15,859 nucleotides of DNA from an uncultured Alphaproteobacteria bacterium (GTDB taxonomy: Bacteria > Pseudomonadota > Alphaproteobacteria > UBA7887). The translations under genes were made by a program, and so were the position numbers. Numbering within the stretch: the stretch's first letter is position 1; the number at the start of each line of letters is the position of its first letter. This document shows positions 6,431 through 14,120 of the stretch, in pieces. The stretch is from positions 1 to 15,859 of the forward strand of contig CAJWOI010000021.1 of the NCBI GenBank assembly GCA_913044255.1, written 5' to 3'. Below the pieces are notes generated by a model, which was not told the DNA's origin, searched no databases, and was given only the letters and a program-made list of their open reading frames with translations.

Positions 6431-7308
6431 GCTCGAAAACACATAGTCTCGGACAGGGCCTCGACGCTTTGCTCGGGAAAAGTACCGCGGAGAGTTTGAT
6501 TGGCGGTAATGAGCGGGGCTTTAAAACCCTAACGCTCGACTTAATTCGGGGAAGCTCGCAACAGCCCAGGAAATATTTTGATGCAACGGAACTGGAAGAG
6601 TTGGCTGCCTCGATCCGGGAAAAGGGAGTGCTCCAACCCATTTTGGTGCGACCCGATCCGACGCATGTTGGTCGATATCAAATTGTTGCCGGTGAGCGCC
6701 GTTGGCGTGCCGCCCAAATGGCTCAGTGTCACGAAGTACCGGTGGTAATTCGAACGTTAAGCGACCGAGAAACACTTGAAATAGCCTTGATTGAGAACAT
6801 CCAGCGCCAGAACCTCAGCCCAATAGAGGAAGCGCGCGGATATAGGCGCTTAATCAATGACTTCGGAGAAAGTCAAGACAGTATTGCGCGGCAAGTTGGT
6901 AAGAGTCGGAGCCACGTTGCGAATGTCGTTCGACTACTCAACTTACCCGAGCCCGTTCAAAAATGGTTGGAGGAGGGCGCTTTGCAAGCTGGACACGCTC
7001 GTGCCTTGTTGGCTGCGAAAGATCCGGTGGCGATGGCTAAAATCGTTATAAAACAACATCTTAACGTAAGGCAAACTGAAAAATTGGTGAGCAAATCTGG
7101 CGTAAAGAGTACGTCCGGTAAGGGAAAAAGCGCAGACACATTGGAGCTAGAGGCAGCACTGAGCCTTTTCCTCGGCTTTAAAGTTACGATCAGTGGTGAA
7201 GGCGATCGTGGCGACGTACGTATCGCTTACGGAAGCCTATCACAACGGGAACGGTTAATCGCCAAACTACAAAATCCGCAAGCAGCACATCAGTCATCGA
7301 ATTTTTAA
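6427..7308 (+). CDS. parB: chromosome-partitioning protein ParB (CTPase, parS-binding)
   Basis: ParB loads at parS, uses CTP to close into a sliding clamp and stimulates ParA. In the 293 residues the N-terminal ParA-contacting LGQGLDALLG (8-17), CTP-binding GERRWR (89-94) and ENIQRQNL (123-130) motifs, and the helix-turn-helix (about 148-170, ESQDSIARQVGKSRSHVANVVRLL) are all present; the C-terminal dimerisation domain follows residue 240. ATG at 6427 overlaps the parA stop; GGAGG (6412-6416) sits 10 nt upstream. Its cognate parS sites are at 3009 and 5040. The 3' end overlaps holA, which runs the opposite way, by 15 bp. Confidence 0.96.
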   Translation: MSSKTHSLGQGLDALLGKSTAESLIGGNERGFKTLTLDLIRGSSQQPRKYFDATELEELAASIREKGVLQPILVRPDPTHVGRYQIVAGERRWRAAQMAQCHEVPVVIRTLSDRETLEIALIENIQRQNLSPIEEARGYRRLINDFGESQDSIARQVGKSRSHVANVVRLLNLPEPVQKWLEEGALQAGHARALLAAKDPVAMAKIVIKQHLNVRQTEKLVSKSGVKSTSGKGKSADTLELEAALSLFLGFKVTISGEGDRGDVRIAYGSLSQRERLIAKLQNPQAAHQSSNF

Positions 7309-8325
7309 CTGCCGCGCTGCATTGATGACTCGTAAAAATGCCATGTTCGCAATTACGGTGGCGATGCTGCTCCGGCTTTTACATTCAGTTTCCGCTTCGA
7401 GCAGTATGTTCATGGCTCTTCGCAATTTTTTCGCGGGCCAAGCAAGCGCTTGCCGTTGAAAAGTATTGTTATCAGAAAAATGGACTGGTGGGCGAAGGCT
7501 ACTAACAGCGCGACCGATACTTTCGCCTGAGGCGACCAGTGTGGTTACTAAATGAATGCGGTGTAGGTGACGTAGGGTGCCACGAATGGCCTGTATTGGG
7601 GTCATGCCTTCTAGCCCCAGCCGAGAAAGAGCGCGGGCCGCTTGTCGGTGATTACCACCGGCAACTGCCATGGCAAAACCGTTCAAGGTGGCCTCCCCGT
7701 TGTCGCCAACAACAGCTGAAACAGCAGCCCTGGTTATTTGGTGACATTCACCCAAGTAAAGTACAAGTTTGTCGAGCTCGCTGCGGCTCACCAGGCGATC
7801 AGACCCAAGATTGTTCAGAAGATAACGACGAGCATCTGGCGTGATAGTGAGGCTATGGGCTTGGCAGATCTCATGAATTAAATGGTCTAGTCCACTTGCG
7901 TCATCTAAATAACAAGCGATGGCGGCGGCATGTTCAGATTTCTCGAACAGAATTCGCAATGCGGAACGGGGCCGCAATTCACCAGCTTCAGCGATCACCA
8001 ATGATAACTGTTGTTCGACGTCAAGCAGATTCGAAAAAAGTGAAGCCTGTTCGTCAGTAGCGCCTCGCACTCGCACAATCCGTGCGCCACTCGTCATGGA
8101 GAGGGCTGCTGCTTCGTCCAAGAGTCGATCAGGACTATTTTTGATGTTGGCAGCAGAGAGGTCAGAGATACGGAAGGGGTCCGACAAATCTTTTACTATG
8201 GAGCGGGCTATTCTATCGGCTCTTTCCCGTACTAACCCTTGGTCGGGACCATACAACAGGGCTGCACGCAGACTGGGCACCGGATTCTCGAGTAGAGACT
8301 CAACTTGTCGTGCGGTGATTTTCAT
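7294..8325 (-). CDS. holA: DNA polymerase III subunit delta
   Basis: The clamp-loader wrench subunit that opens the beta sliding clamp at replication forks. The 343-residue length and the N-terminal block LLYGPDQGLVRERA (about 23-36, a degenerate P-loop region without the Walker lysine, as expected for delta) identify it. The middle domain ends with SDRLVSRSELDKLVLYLG, and the collar region holds MTPIQAIRGTLRHLHRI. The start ATG at 8325 lies inside the 3' end of lptE (26-nt overlap), so translation is probably coupled; there is no strong ribosome site. The stop is reached 15 bp inside parB on the other strand, so the two mRNAs share complementary 3' ends. Confidence 0.94.
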   Translation of the reverse strand: MKITARQVESLLENPVPSLRAALLYGPDQGLVRERADRIARSIVKDLSDPFRISDLSAANIKNSPDRLLDEAAALSMTSGARIVRVRGATDEQASLFSNLLDVEQQLSLVIAEAGELRPRSALRILFEKSEHAAAIACYLDDASGLDHLIHEICQAHSLTITPDARRYLLNNLGSDRLVSRSELDKLVLYLGECHQITRAAVSAVVGDNGEATLNGFAMAVAGGNHRQAARALSRLGLEGMTPIQAIRGTLRHLHRIHLVTTLVASGESIGRAVSSLRPPVHFSDNNTFQRQALAWPAKKLRRAMNILLEAETECKSRSSIATVIANMAFLRVINAARQLKIR

Positions 8326-8848
8326 AATTCAGCGTAGTGTCCGGTGATAACTGTTTAAAAAATACTGTCAGGGTCCAGACGATTTGCTGACTGATCTGTC
8401 GGATACCGCGAAGCTGAGCGTCTTGCTCGGCGATTGCCGTACCGAAGTTATTTGTTTTAATCACGTTGTAACTGGTGACGACATGGGCCGTTCCGGAGTT
8501 GAGTAGACGCCCGGACTCAATTTCAGATAGTTCATAGGTTGCAGTAACTGCTAGGTTGAAACGGCGCACCTGGCTATCCGGTTCCGTAATCAATGCCACT
8601 CGATTTGTCTGGAATTGCAATTGCAATTGGTACGTAGGAGATACTAGTTTGCCTCCTGGTGACAGGCCGTCGCGCAAATGATTATACATTTCAACGCCAA
8701 GGCGGCCTCGCATCGGAGATACTTCAATCGCTGCCAATCTGGTAAGTACAGCATCTCCTGCCCGTTCCGCATAAATAGGTTGGAACCCGCACCCAGGAAT
8801 GGCTGCAAATAGTGCGAGCAGCCCCAATGTTCTGCTAAACCACCACAT
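8300..8848 (-). CDS. lptE: LPS assembly lipoprotein LptE
   Basis: Outer-membrane lipoprotein that plugs the LptD barrel in lipopolysaccharide transport. The 182 residues start with a lipoprotein signal peptide: short basic n-region, hydrophobic LGLLALFAA, lipobox IPGC with Cys20 as the lipidation site, then GFQPIY, the family's typical mature N-terminus. Later blocks match the LptE beta-sandwich (YQLQLQFQTNRVALITEPDS, RFNLAVTATYEL). The start ATG at 8848 lies 14 nt inside the 3' end of leuS. leuS-lptE-holA is a common alphaproteobacterial operon order. Sequence divergence is normal for this family; identification rests on the lipobox, length and neighbours. Confidence 0.9.
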   Translation of the reverse strand: MWWFSRTLGLLALFAAIPGCGFQPIYAERAGDAVLTRLAAIEVSPMRGRLGVEMYNHLRDGLSPGGKLVSPTYQLQLQFQTNRVALITEPDSQVRRFNLAVTATYELSEIESGRLLNSGTAHVVTSYNVIKTNNFGTAIAEQDAQLRGIRQISQQIVWTLTVFFKQLSPDTTLNYENHRTTS

Positions 8849-11396
8849 TTATTACTCGGTTTGGAACAACGATGATTTTGCGGATAGCCCGACCGCGTAT
8901 GGAGGCGACTACCGAAGATTCTGCTAGGGCCTGGCTTTTGGCGGTAGCCTGGTCAGCATCCACGTGCAAAGTTAACGTTGTGCGTAATTTTCCGTTTACC
9001 TGAACCGCCACAGTTACAGTTTCTGTGGCAATAAGGGCAACGTCCGGCTCCGGCCAAGGATAATTTAGGATACTTGGTTCGTAGCCGAGCAACTGCCACA
9101 TTTCTTCTGCAATGTGTGGCATCATCGGCCCCATTAGTTGAACCAAAGTTTCCAAAGCTTCACGCAGAACCCACGATCCGGCTTCATCGTCACATTCAAA
9201 TCCAACAATCATATTCGTTAGTTCACGGATTCGTGCGACAGCTCGGTTGAATCTAAATTTCTCAATATCATTTGTAACATCGGAAATTGCTCTGTGGGTT
9301 TCGCGACGCAACACTAAAGACGTTCCTTCTATGTTGCTTGGCATAGGCACGTCTTTTGGGGCCAAAGGCACCTTTGGTTCATTCACTATGCGCCAGAGTC
9401 TCTGGAGAAAGCGGGACGCACCGTCGATACCCGACTCGCTCCACTCGATGTCTCGTTCGGGGGGACTATCTGATAAAATAAAAAGTCGAGCAGTATCGGC
9501 GCCGTATGTTCCAATGATAGTTTCGGGATCAACCACATTCTTTTTCGATTTGCTCATACTTTCGGAGCGACCAACGATTACTGGCGCTTGATTGTCGCGT
9601 CGCACTAGCGAGCCTCGTTGGTTTTGCTCCACTTCTTCGGGGAATAGCCAACCTTTTGCATCACTATACGTCTCGTGGCAAACCATGCCTTGGGCTAGTA
9701 ATCCGGTGAAAGGTTCGTCAAATTCTACATGGCCGCAAGCGCGCATTGCGCGCATGAAAAATCGTGAATATAACAGATGGAGGATAGCGTGTTCTATGCC
9801 ACCAACATATTGATCCACAGGAAGCCAGGCACTGAGCGCTTGCGCATCTAAGGGTGTCTCAGCGTCGGGGCACGCGTAGCGGCAGAAATACCAGGAGGAA
9901 TCAACAAATGTGTCAAAGGTGTCTGTCTCTCGTACGGCAGAAGAGTCGCAGCGGGGACATTGAATGAATTTCCACGTCGGGTGTAATTCCAAGGGGTTAC
10001 CAGGCTTGTCAAATTCGACGTCTTCCGGCAACAGGATTGGCAGCTCGTTTCTGGGTACCGGCACTATTCCGCATTCTTGGCAATGCAGCACCGGGATTGG
10101 ACATCCCCAGTATCGTTGTCGAGAAACGCCCCAATCACGTAACCTATAATTAGTGTGGGTTGTACCTTGATTATCCTGCACTAGGCGCTCGGCAACAGCA
10201 CTCTGAGCATCTTTAACAGAAAGACCGTTCAGGAAATCTGAGTTGACTAGCCGACCGTCTCCGGTGAAGGCTTTGTCGGTAACAATGAACTCAGACCCGG
10301 CGCAGTTGTGGGGACAAACCACCGGGAGAACATCTAGGCCGTATTTTCGGGCAAAATCTAGGTCACGTTGGTCGTGGCCCGGGCAACCGAAAATCGCCCC
10401 AGTGCCATAATTCATGAGCACAAAATTGGCAACAAAAATAATTAGTTCTCGGTTCCTATTGAAAGGATGTAGAGCAACAAGCCCTGTGTCAAAACCAACC
10501 TTTTCGGCTTTTTCTAAGGCTGCTTCCGTGGTTCCCAATTGACTGCATTCGTTGATAAATTCGGCGAGTTTAGGATTGTTGGAGGCAAGTTCCTTCGCCA
10601 ACGGGTGATCCGCGGCAATAGCACAGAAACTCGCCCCAAACAGAGTGTCGTGTCGAGTTGTGAAAATAGGTAAATGATCGTCACGGCCCTTCAGCGAGAA
10701 ATTAATATGCATGCCCTCAGAGCGGCCGATCCAATTTTCTTGCATTGTCCGTACCGACTCTGGCCATTGATCAAGCGTCGGCAAACTTTCCAAAAGTTCA
10801 TCAGCGTACGCCGTGATTCTGAACATCCACTGAGGGAGCAGGCGTTGTTCTACTAAAGCACCGGAGCGCCAGCCACGTCCATCTATAACCTGTTCATTGG
10901 CGAGCACCGTGTTGTCGACAGGGTCCCAATTAACCGAGGATTCTTTTCGGTACGCTAGGTCAGCCTCCAGCAAATCTAAAAACATTCTTTGTTCGTGTTC
11001 GTAATAATCGGGCGAACACGTAGCGATCTCGCGAGACCAGTCGTAGGATAATCCCATCGATCTCAATTGTCGGCGCATAGTTGCGATGTTGTCCCATGTC
11101 CACTTAGCGGGATGGACGCCCTGCTCTATTGCGGCATTCTCTGCCGGCATCCCAAAAGCGTCCCATCCCATCGGATGTAAAACATCGAAACCCTTTGTTT
11201 TTTTGTAACGTGCGATCACGTCTCCCAACGTGTACACTCGAACGTGGCCCATATGAATACGGCCTGATGGATAGGGAAACATTTCCAGGATGTAATATTT
11301 CTCATCGTTGCACCTGGAGCGGGTAGCAAACGTTTCGTTCTCGTTCCAAAAAGCCTGCCATTTTGTTTCTGTTTCTTGAGCGTTATAACGGGCCAT
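8835..11396 (-). CDS. leuS: leucine--tRNA ligase
   Basis: Class I aminoacyl-tRNA synthetase, cytosolic, 853 residues, bacterial LeuRS type. Catalytic signatures are HMGH (48-51, the HIGH motif) and SMSKSKKN (KMSKS motif, 613-617). The CP1 editing domain has TTRHD (246-250), usually TTRPD, and HDQRD with the editing Asp345. Two CxxC pairs (Cys439/442 and Cys480/483) suggest a zinc-binding insert. The C-terminal domain ends with VAVQVNGKLR, the usual tRNA-binding tail region. ATG at 11396 is used; the ribosome site (GAG about 10 nt upstream) is weak. lptE begins within its last codons; DUF3576 lies 85 bp upstream on the same strand. Confidence 0.97.
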   Translation of the reverse strand: MARYNAQETETKWQAFWNENETFATRSRCNDEKYYILEMFPYPSGRIHMGHVRVYTLGDVIARYKKTKGFDVLHPMGWDAFGMPAENAAIEQGVHPAKWTWDNIATMRRQLRSMGLSYDWSREIATCSPDYYEHEQRMFLDLLEADLAYRKESSVNWDPVDNTVLANEQVIDGRGWRSGALVEQRLLPQWMFRITAYADELLESLPTLDQWPESVRTMQENWIGRSEGMHINFSLKGRDDHLPIFTTRHDTLFGASFCAIAADHPLAKELASNNPKLAEFINECSQLGTTEAALEKAEKVGFDTGLVALHPFNRNRELIIFVANFVLMNYGTGAIFGCPGHDQRDLDFARKYGLDVLPVVCPHNCAGSEFIVTDKAFTGDGRLVNSDFLNGLSVKDAQSAVAERLVQDNQGTTHTNYRLRDWGVSRQRYWGCPIPVLHCQECGIVPVPRNELPILLPEDVEFDKPGNPLELHPTWKFIQCPRCDSSAVRETDTFDTFVDSSWYFCRYACPDAETPLDAQALSAWLPVDQYVGGIEHAILHLLYSRFFMRAMRACGHVEFDEPFTGLLAQGMVCHETYSDAKGWLFPEEVEQNQRGSLVRRDNQAPVIVGRSESMSKSKKNVVDPETIIGTYGADTARLFILSDSPPERDIEWSESGIDGASRFLQRLWRIVNEPKVPLAPKDVPMPSNIEGTSLVLRRETHRAISDVTNDIEKFRFNRAVARIRELTNMIVGFECDDEAGSWVLREALETLVQLMGPMMPHIAEEMWQLLGYEPSILNYPWPEPDVALIATETVTVAVQVNGKLRTTLTLHVDADQATAKSQALAESSVVASIRGRAIRKIIVVPNRVINVVV

Positions 11397-11481
11397 GCAA
11401 TTTCACTCGGCAGTCATTTGAAATAAGGAATTCAAAATTACGAACGAGGCTGGATACCTAAGAAATGTGATCACGGGTACG

Positions 11482-12063
11482 TTAGCCAGACTTGGCCCGG
11501 ACCTTTAGTTCCCGTGCGCGGCTTAGAATGGTGTTTTCAAGATCACTGGCTAAGCCTTCATGCACCGGGACATCTGCCCAGTTCCCGGCTTCCATTAATG
11601 CTTGGCGGAAGACGGATACTCGGATGCCATCTGACCTGAGGGCGCGGTCGAGGATATAGGCGGTTACCTTGAACCGTTCCCCCGGTGTCTCGGGCGGCGA
11701 ATACCAATCTGTGATAATAACTCCGCCGAACGGGTCCGCAGAACTAAGCGGCATGAATGAAAGCGTGTCCAGCGATGCACGCCAAAGATATCCGTTCACA
11801 GCAACCATCAGGACGTTCGTTTCATCCTCTGCAAAAAGATCACCGATTAGAGAGCCGCCATTCGACCCACTGTGAACGGAACTCGTACCCGCAGTTACCG
11901 TTTTCTCCTGCTGTTTTGGATAAGTTGGGTCAGCGCCATCATCGAATTTATCGCAGGCCACCAGAGCAGACAGAGCAATCGTCGACAAAAGCATATGACA
12001 GATGCGCGAAAACCCGGCCGAAACTGACCAAAAATCGAAGCGACGATGACAAGCTTTGATCAT
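11482..12063 (-). CDS. DUF3576 family putative lipoprotein
   Basis: An alphaproteobacterial protein of unknown function, usually found just upstream of leuS as here. The 193 residues start with a long n-region, then the hydrophobic MLLSTIALSALVAC stretch whose lipobox LVAC puts the lipidated cysteine at residue 37. The mature part begins with a Ser/Gly-rich linker and continues with a domain containing WRASLDTLSFMPLSSADPFG and GGVIITDWYSPPETPGERFK, the conserved DUF3576 core. The start at 12063 has AAGGA about 12 nt upstream; ATG at 11994 would give a more usual lipoprotein signal length but has no ribosome site. Probably exported to the cell envelope; co-transcription with leuS-lptE-holA is plausible. 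Confidence 0.85.
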   Translation of the reverse strand: MIKACHRRFDFWSVSAGFSRICHMLLSTIALSALVACDKFDDGADPTYPKQQEKTVTAGTSSVHSGSNGGSLIGDLFAEDETNVLMVAVNGYLWRASLDTLSFMPLSSADPFGGVIITDWYSPPETPGERFKVTAYILDRALRSDGIRVSVFRQALMEAGNWADVPVHEGLASDLENTILSRARELKVRAKSG

Positions 12064-12185
12064 GGCTGCATGAAGTCCTTGTTTACTGAGGTGGTAGCAA
12101 CAGTAGGACGCAACAATAGTTGTCGTACCATCTGATGTCGAGTGGAAGCCTTGCAGGCATGTATCGTAAAACGGGTACAGGGGAA

Positions 12186-12803
12186 TTAAACAGACGAGAA
12201 TGCGCTAACTGCAGCAATACCGCAGATAGGCGCCCCCGTAAGCCGTATTAGAGTGTGCTTGTTGATACCTCCGAATGCATAGACGGGTAGAGGAGCTTGG
12301 AAAGCTATTCTAGCAAAGTTTAAGGCACCTAATGGTTTTGTGCGCGGGTGACTATTGGTAGAAAAGACCGGTGATAGCAACGCCGCATCTGCGCCGGCGC
12401 GTGCAGCTTGCCACAGCGCGGCCGGTGAGTGCGCGGCCACTGTTATGAACCACTTCGGCCTCCATTGTCGCCAAAAGCGCGCTTCCTGAATGCACGTTTC
12501 CGGCGTATGTAAACCGTCGGCACGAATCTGCGCGGCGAAACGACCATGTCCGGCCATAATGAAACGAAATTTGCGCCGACGACATAAATCGCGTATCTCC
12601 CGTCCAAGTTCCAAACGGTGTGGCATATCATAATCGCGGAACAGTACGGCAGAGTCTGATGGTAAGGCTTTTATAGCCCCGATGACGTCTGGGACGCGAA
12701 TACGATCGGTGACCATTATTAAGCGCGGCAACGTTTTTAGCTTAGACCGAGCCGCATCTCGTTCGCGAGGTTTGAGAGCCGCCGTGTGCTTTGTTACGCT
12801 CAT
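12186..12803 (-). CDS. ThiE/TenI-like TIM-barrel protein, divergent thiamine phosphate synthase family
   Basis: A 205-residue member of the thiamine phosphate synthase/TenI superfamily. The C-terminal half is clear: SPAALWQAARAGADAALLSP, PVFSTNSHPRTKPLG, PVYAFGGIN and GIAAVSAF correspond to the phosphate-gripping end of the barrel. The N-terminal half is weak: where synthases carry QLR-x-K, INDR and DGVHLGQ-x-D, this protein has LFRDYD, IMAGH and DGLHTPE. The pyrimidine pyrophosphate and magnesium ligands are therefore missing or replaced, so calling it a working thiamine phosphate synthase would be unsafe. It starts at ATG 12803, 34 bp from the divergent yggS gene; the common neighbour suggests a link to vitamin-B6/thiamine cofactor metabolism, by inference only. 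Confidence 0.8.
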   Translation of the reverse strand: MSVTKHTAALKPRERDAARSKLKTLPRLIMVTDRIRVPDVIGAIKALPSDSAVLFRDYDMPHRLELGREIRDLCRRRKFRFIMAGHGRFAAQIRADGLHTPETCIQEARFWRQWRPKWFITVAAHSPAALWQAARAGADAALLSPVFSTNSHPRTKPLGALNFARIAFQAPLPVYAFGGINKHTLIRLTGAPICGIAAVSAFSSV

Positions 12804-12837
12804 AAGTAGACTTCTAACCTGAAAGAGCTTTGCCGTC

Positions 12838-13533
12838 GTGCCAACAAGTTCAAAATATCATGAAGGTCTCGATAACACGGTCAATCTCGTGATTGTCAAG
12901 GAACAAATTGCGGCTGCGTCAGTAGCATCGGGCCGGGCATCGGGCGCAGTTTCGTTAGTAGCTGTGAGCAAGACTTTTGAGTCGACTAAGATCGAGCCAA
13001 TTTTGGTTGCGGGCCAGCGAGTTTTCGGTGAGAACAGAGTGCAAGAGGCGGCTGCGAAATGGCCCCAGTTGAAAGCTATGTACCCAGAAACGAGACTGCA
13101 TATGATTGGTTTTTTGCAATCCAATAAAGTAGTAGATGCGATGACACTCTTCGATGTTATCGAGACAGTGGATCGCCCAAAGGTTGCCAGAGCTATAGCC
13201 CGTGCTAGAGATCGCCTAGGCTCCTGTCCCGAACTTTTAATTCAGATAAATACTGGCGAAGAGCCGCAAAAAGCCGGAGTATGGCCAGGCGAGGCCGATG
13301 CTTTTATTGGGCAGTGCCAAAGAGACTTTGCGCTACCTGTATGCGGATTAATGTGCATCCCGCCCGCTGCCGAGGAACCCTCGCTGCATTTTGGCTTGTT
13401 GCGAGAAATTGCTCGACGACATGAATTGGCCTCACTCAGTATGGGTATGAGCTCTGATTACGAAATTGCGATCGCCTATGGCGCCACACATGTTAGGCTT
13501 GGGACGGCGATTTTCGGGCAAAGGGATATCTAA
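12838..13533 (+). CDS. pyridoxal phosphate homeostasis protein, YggS/PROSC family
   Basis: A PLP-binding alanine-racemase-fold protein that buffers pyridoxal 5'-phosphate and affects amino- and keto-acid pools. The 231 residues show the PLP-lysine motif LVAVSKTF (Lys45), GENRVQEAAAKWP, LHMIGFLQSNKV, LLIQINTGEEPQKAG, GLMCIPP, and the C-terminal SMGMSSDYEIAIAYGATHVRLGTAIFGQR, which holds the phosphate-binding residues. The start is GTG at 12838, with AAAGAG about 10 nt upstream; there is no ATG at the expected place. The 34-bp gap to the divergent ThiE-like gene means the two share a promoter region. Confidence 0.94.
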   Translation: MPTSSKYHEGLDNTVNLVIVKEQIAAASVASGRASGAVSLVAVSKTFESTKIEPILVAGQRVFGENRVQEAAAKWPQLKAMYPETRLHMIGFLQSNKVVDAMTLFDVIETVDRPKVARAIARARDRLGSCPELLIQINTGEEPQKAGVWPGEADAFIGQCQRDFALPVCGLMCIPPAAEEPSLHFGLLREIARRHELASLSMGMSSDYEIAIAYGATHVRLGTAIFGQRDI

Positions 13534-13791
13534 CGCACATGTATACAGGCCACATGGTTGAACCCAAACGGCAGTGCAATTTCTTTTAATTTTGGCCAGT
13601 CGACATGGGCCGGCAAGGTGTATGTGTGTGGTTATTCATCAATGAAGTAACGACGATACGAGGCTGATGGCAAAGCAATATAGAGAATAACTTTCTGAAA
13701 GATCTAGGACTGCATATCTGGGACGGCGCTTTCCCGATTACTGTGAGGCGTGTAGTCTGGCCATGTATTTGAATTCTGGAGGTTGATGCTC
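13534..13791. other. Intergenic region, nothing identifiable
   Basis: The 258 bp between yggS and the DUF427 gene hold no clear promoter, terminator or RNA gene. A 28-codon minus-strand frame (13530-13616, TTG start) reads like protein (DWPKLKEIALPFGF) but has no ribosome site and no family match. Confidence 0.4.
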
Positions 13792-14079
13792 GTGGCGCAA
13801 GCGCTGTGGAATGGAGCCGTACTAGCTGACTCGAGCGAGTGTCAGGAGGTTGAAGGTAATCTTTATTTTCCTAGTCACGCGCTGAGATCAGAGTATTTCA
13901 GGAATAGTGAAACTACGACTGTTTGTGTGTGGAAAGGGACCGCCCACTACTTCAATATTGTTGTTGATGGGAAGGTCAATCCTGATGCGGCTTGGTATTA
14001 TCCGGATACCAAGTCAGCTGCTGATCTTATTAAGGGTTACGTCGGATTTTGGCGCGGCGTACAAATGCGACGCTACTAG
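13792..14079 (+). CDS. DUF427 domain-containing protein
   Basis: A 95-residue single-domain DUF427 protein. The family core is seen from beginning to end: LWNGAVLADSSEC, VEGNLYFPSHAL, TTTVCVWKGTAHYFNIVVDG, VNPDAAWYYPDTKSAADLIKG and YVGFWRGV. The family has no settled biochemical role. GTG at 13792 is selected as start: GGAGG (13778-13782) lies 9 nt upstream and the resulting N-terminus MAQALWNGAVLAD fits homologues; the ATG at 13786 would leave only 3 nt of spacing. The response regulator starts 41 bp downstream on the same strand, so the two could share a transcript. Confidence 0.88.
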   Translation: MAQALWNGAVLADSSECQEVEGNLYFPSHALRSEYFRNSETTTVCVWKGTAHYFNIVVDGKVNPDAAWYYPDTKSAADLIKGYVGFWRGVQMRRY

Positions 14080-14120
14080 GTTATTTCGGATTTGGGAAGT
14101 AGTAACAGGTCCTGGAAGTT

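Noticed and set aside
13550..13575. Sequence resembling a tRNA T-loop (GGGTTCAACC on the minus strand)
   Set aside because: The flanking bases do not pair into a T-stem and no acceptor, D or anticodon arm can be drawn.
13530..13616. 28-codon minus-strand frame with protein-like composition after yggS
   Set aside because: TTG start without ribosome site, stop codon close upstream, overlaps the yggS end; too short to support as a gene or pseudogene.
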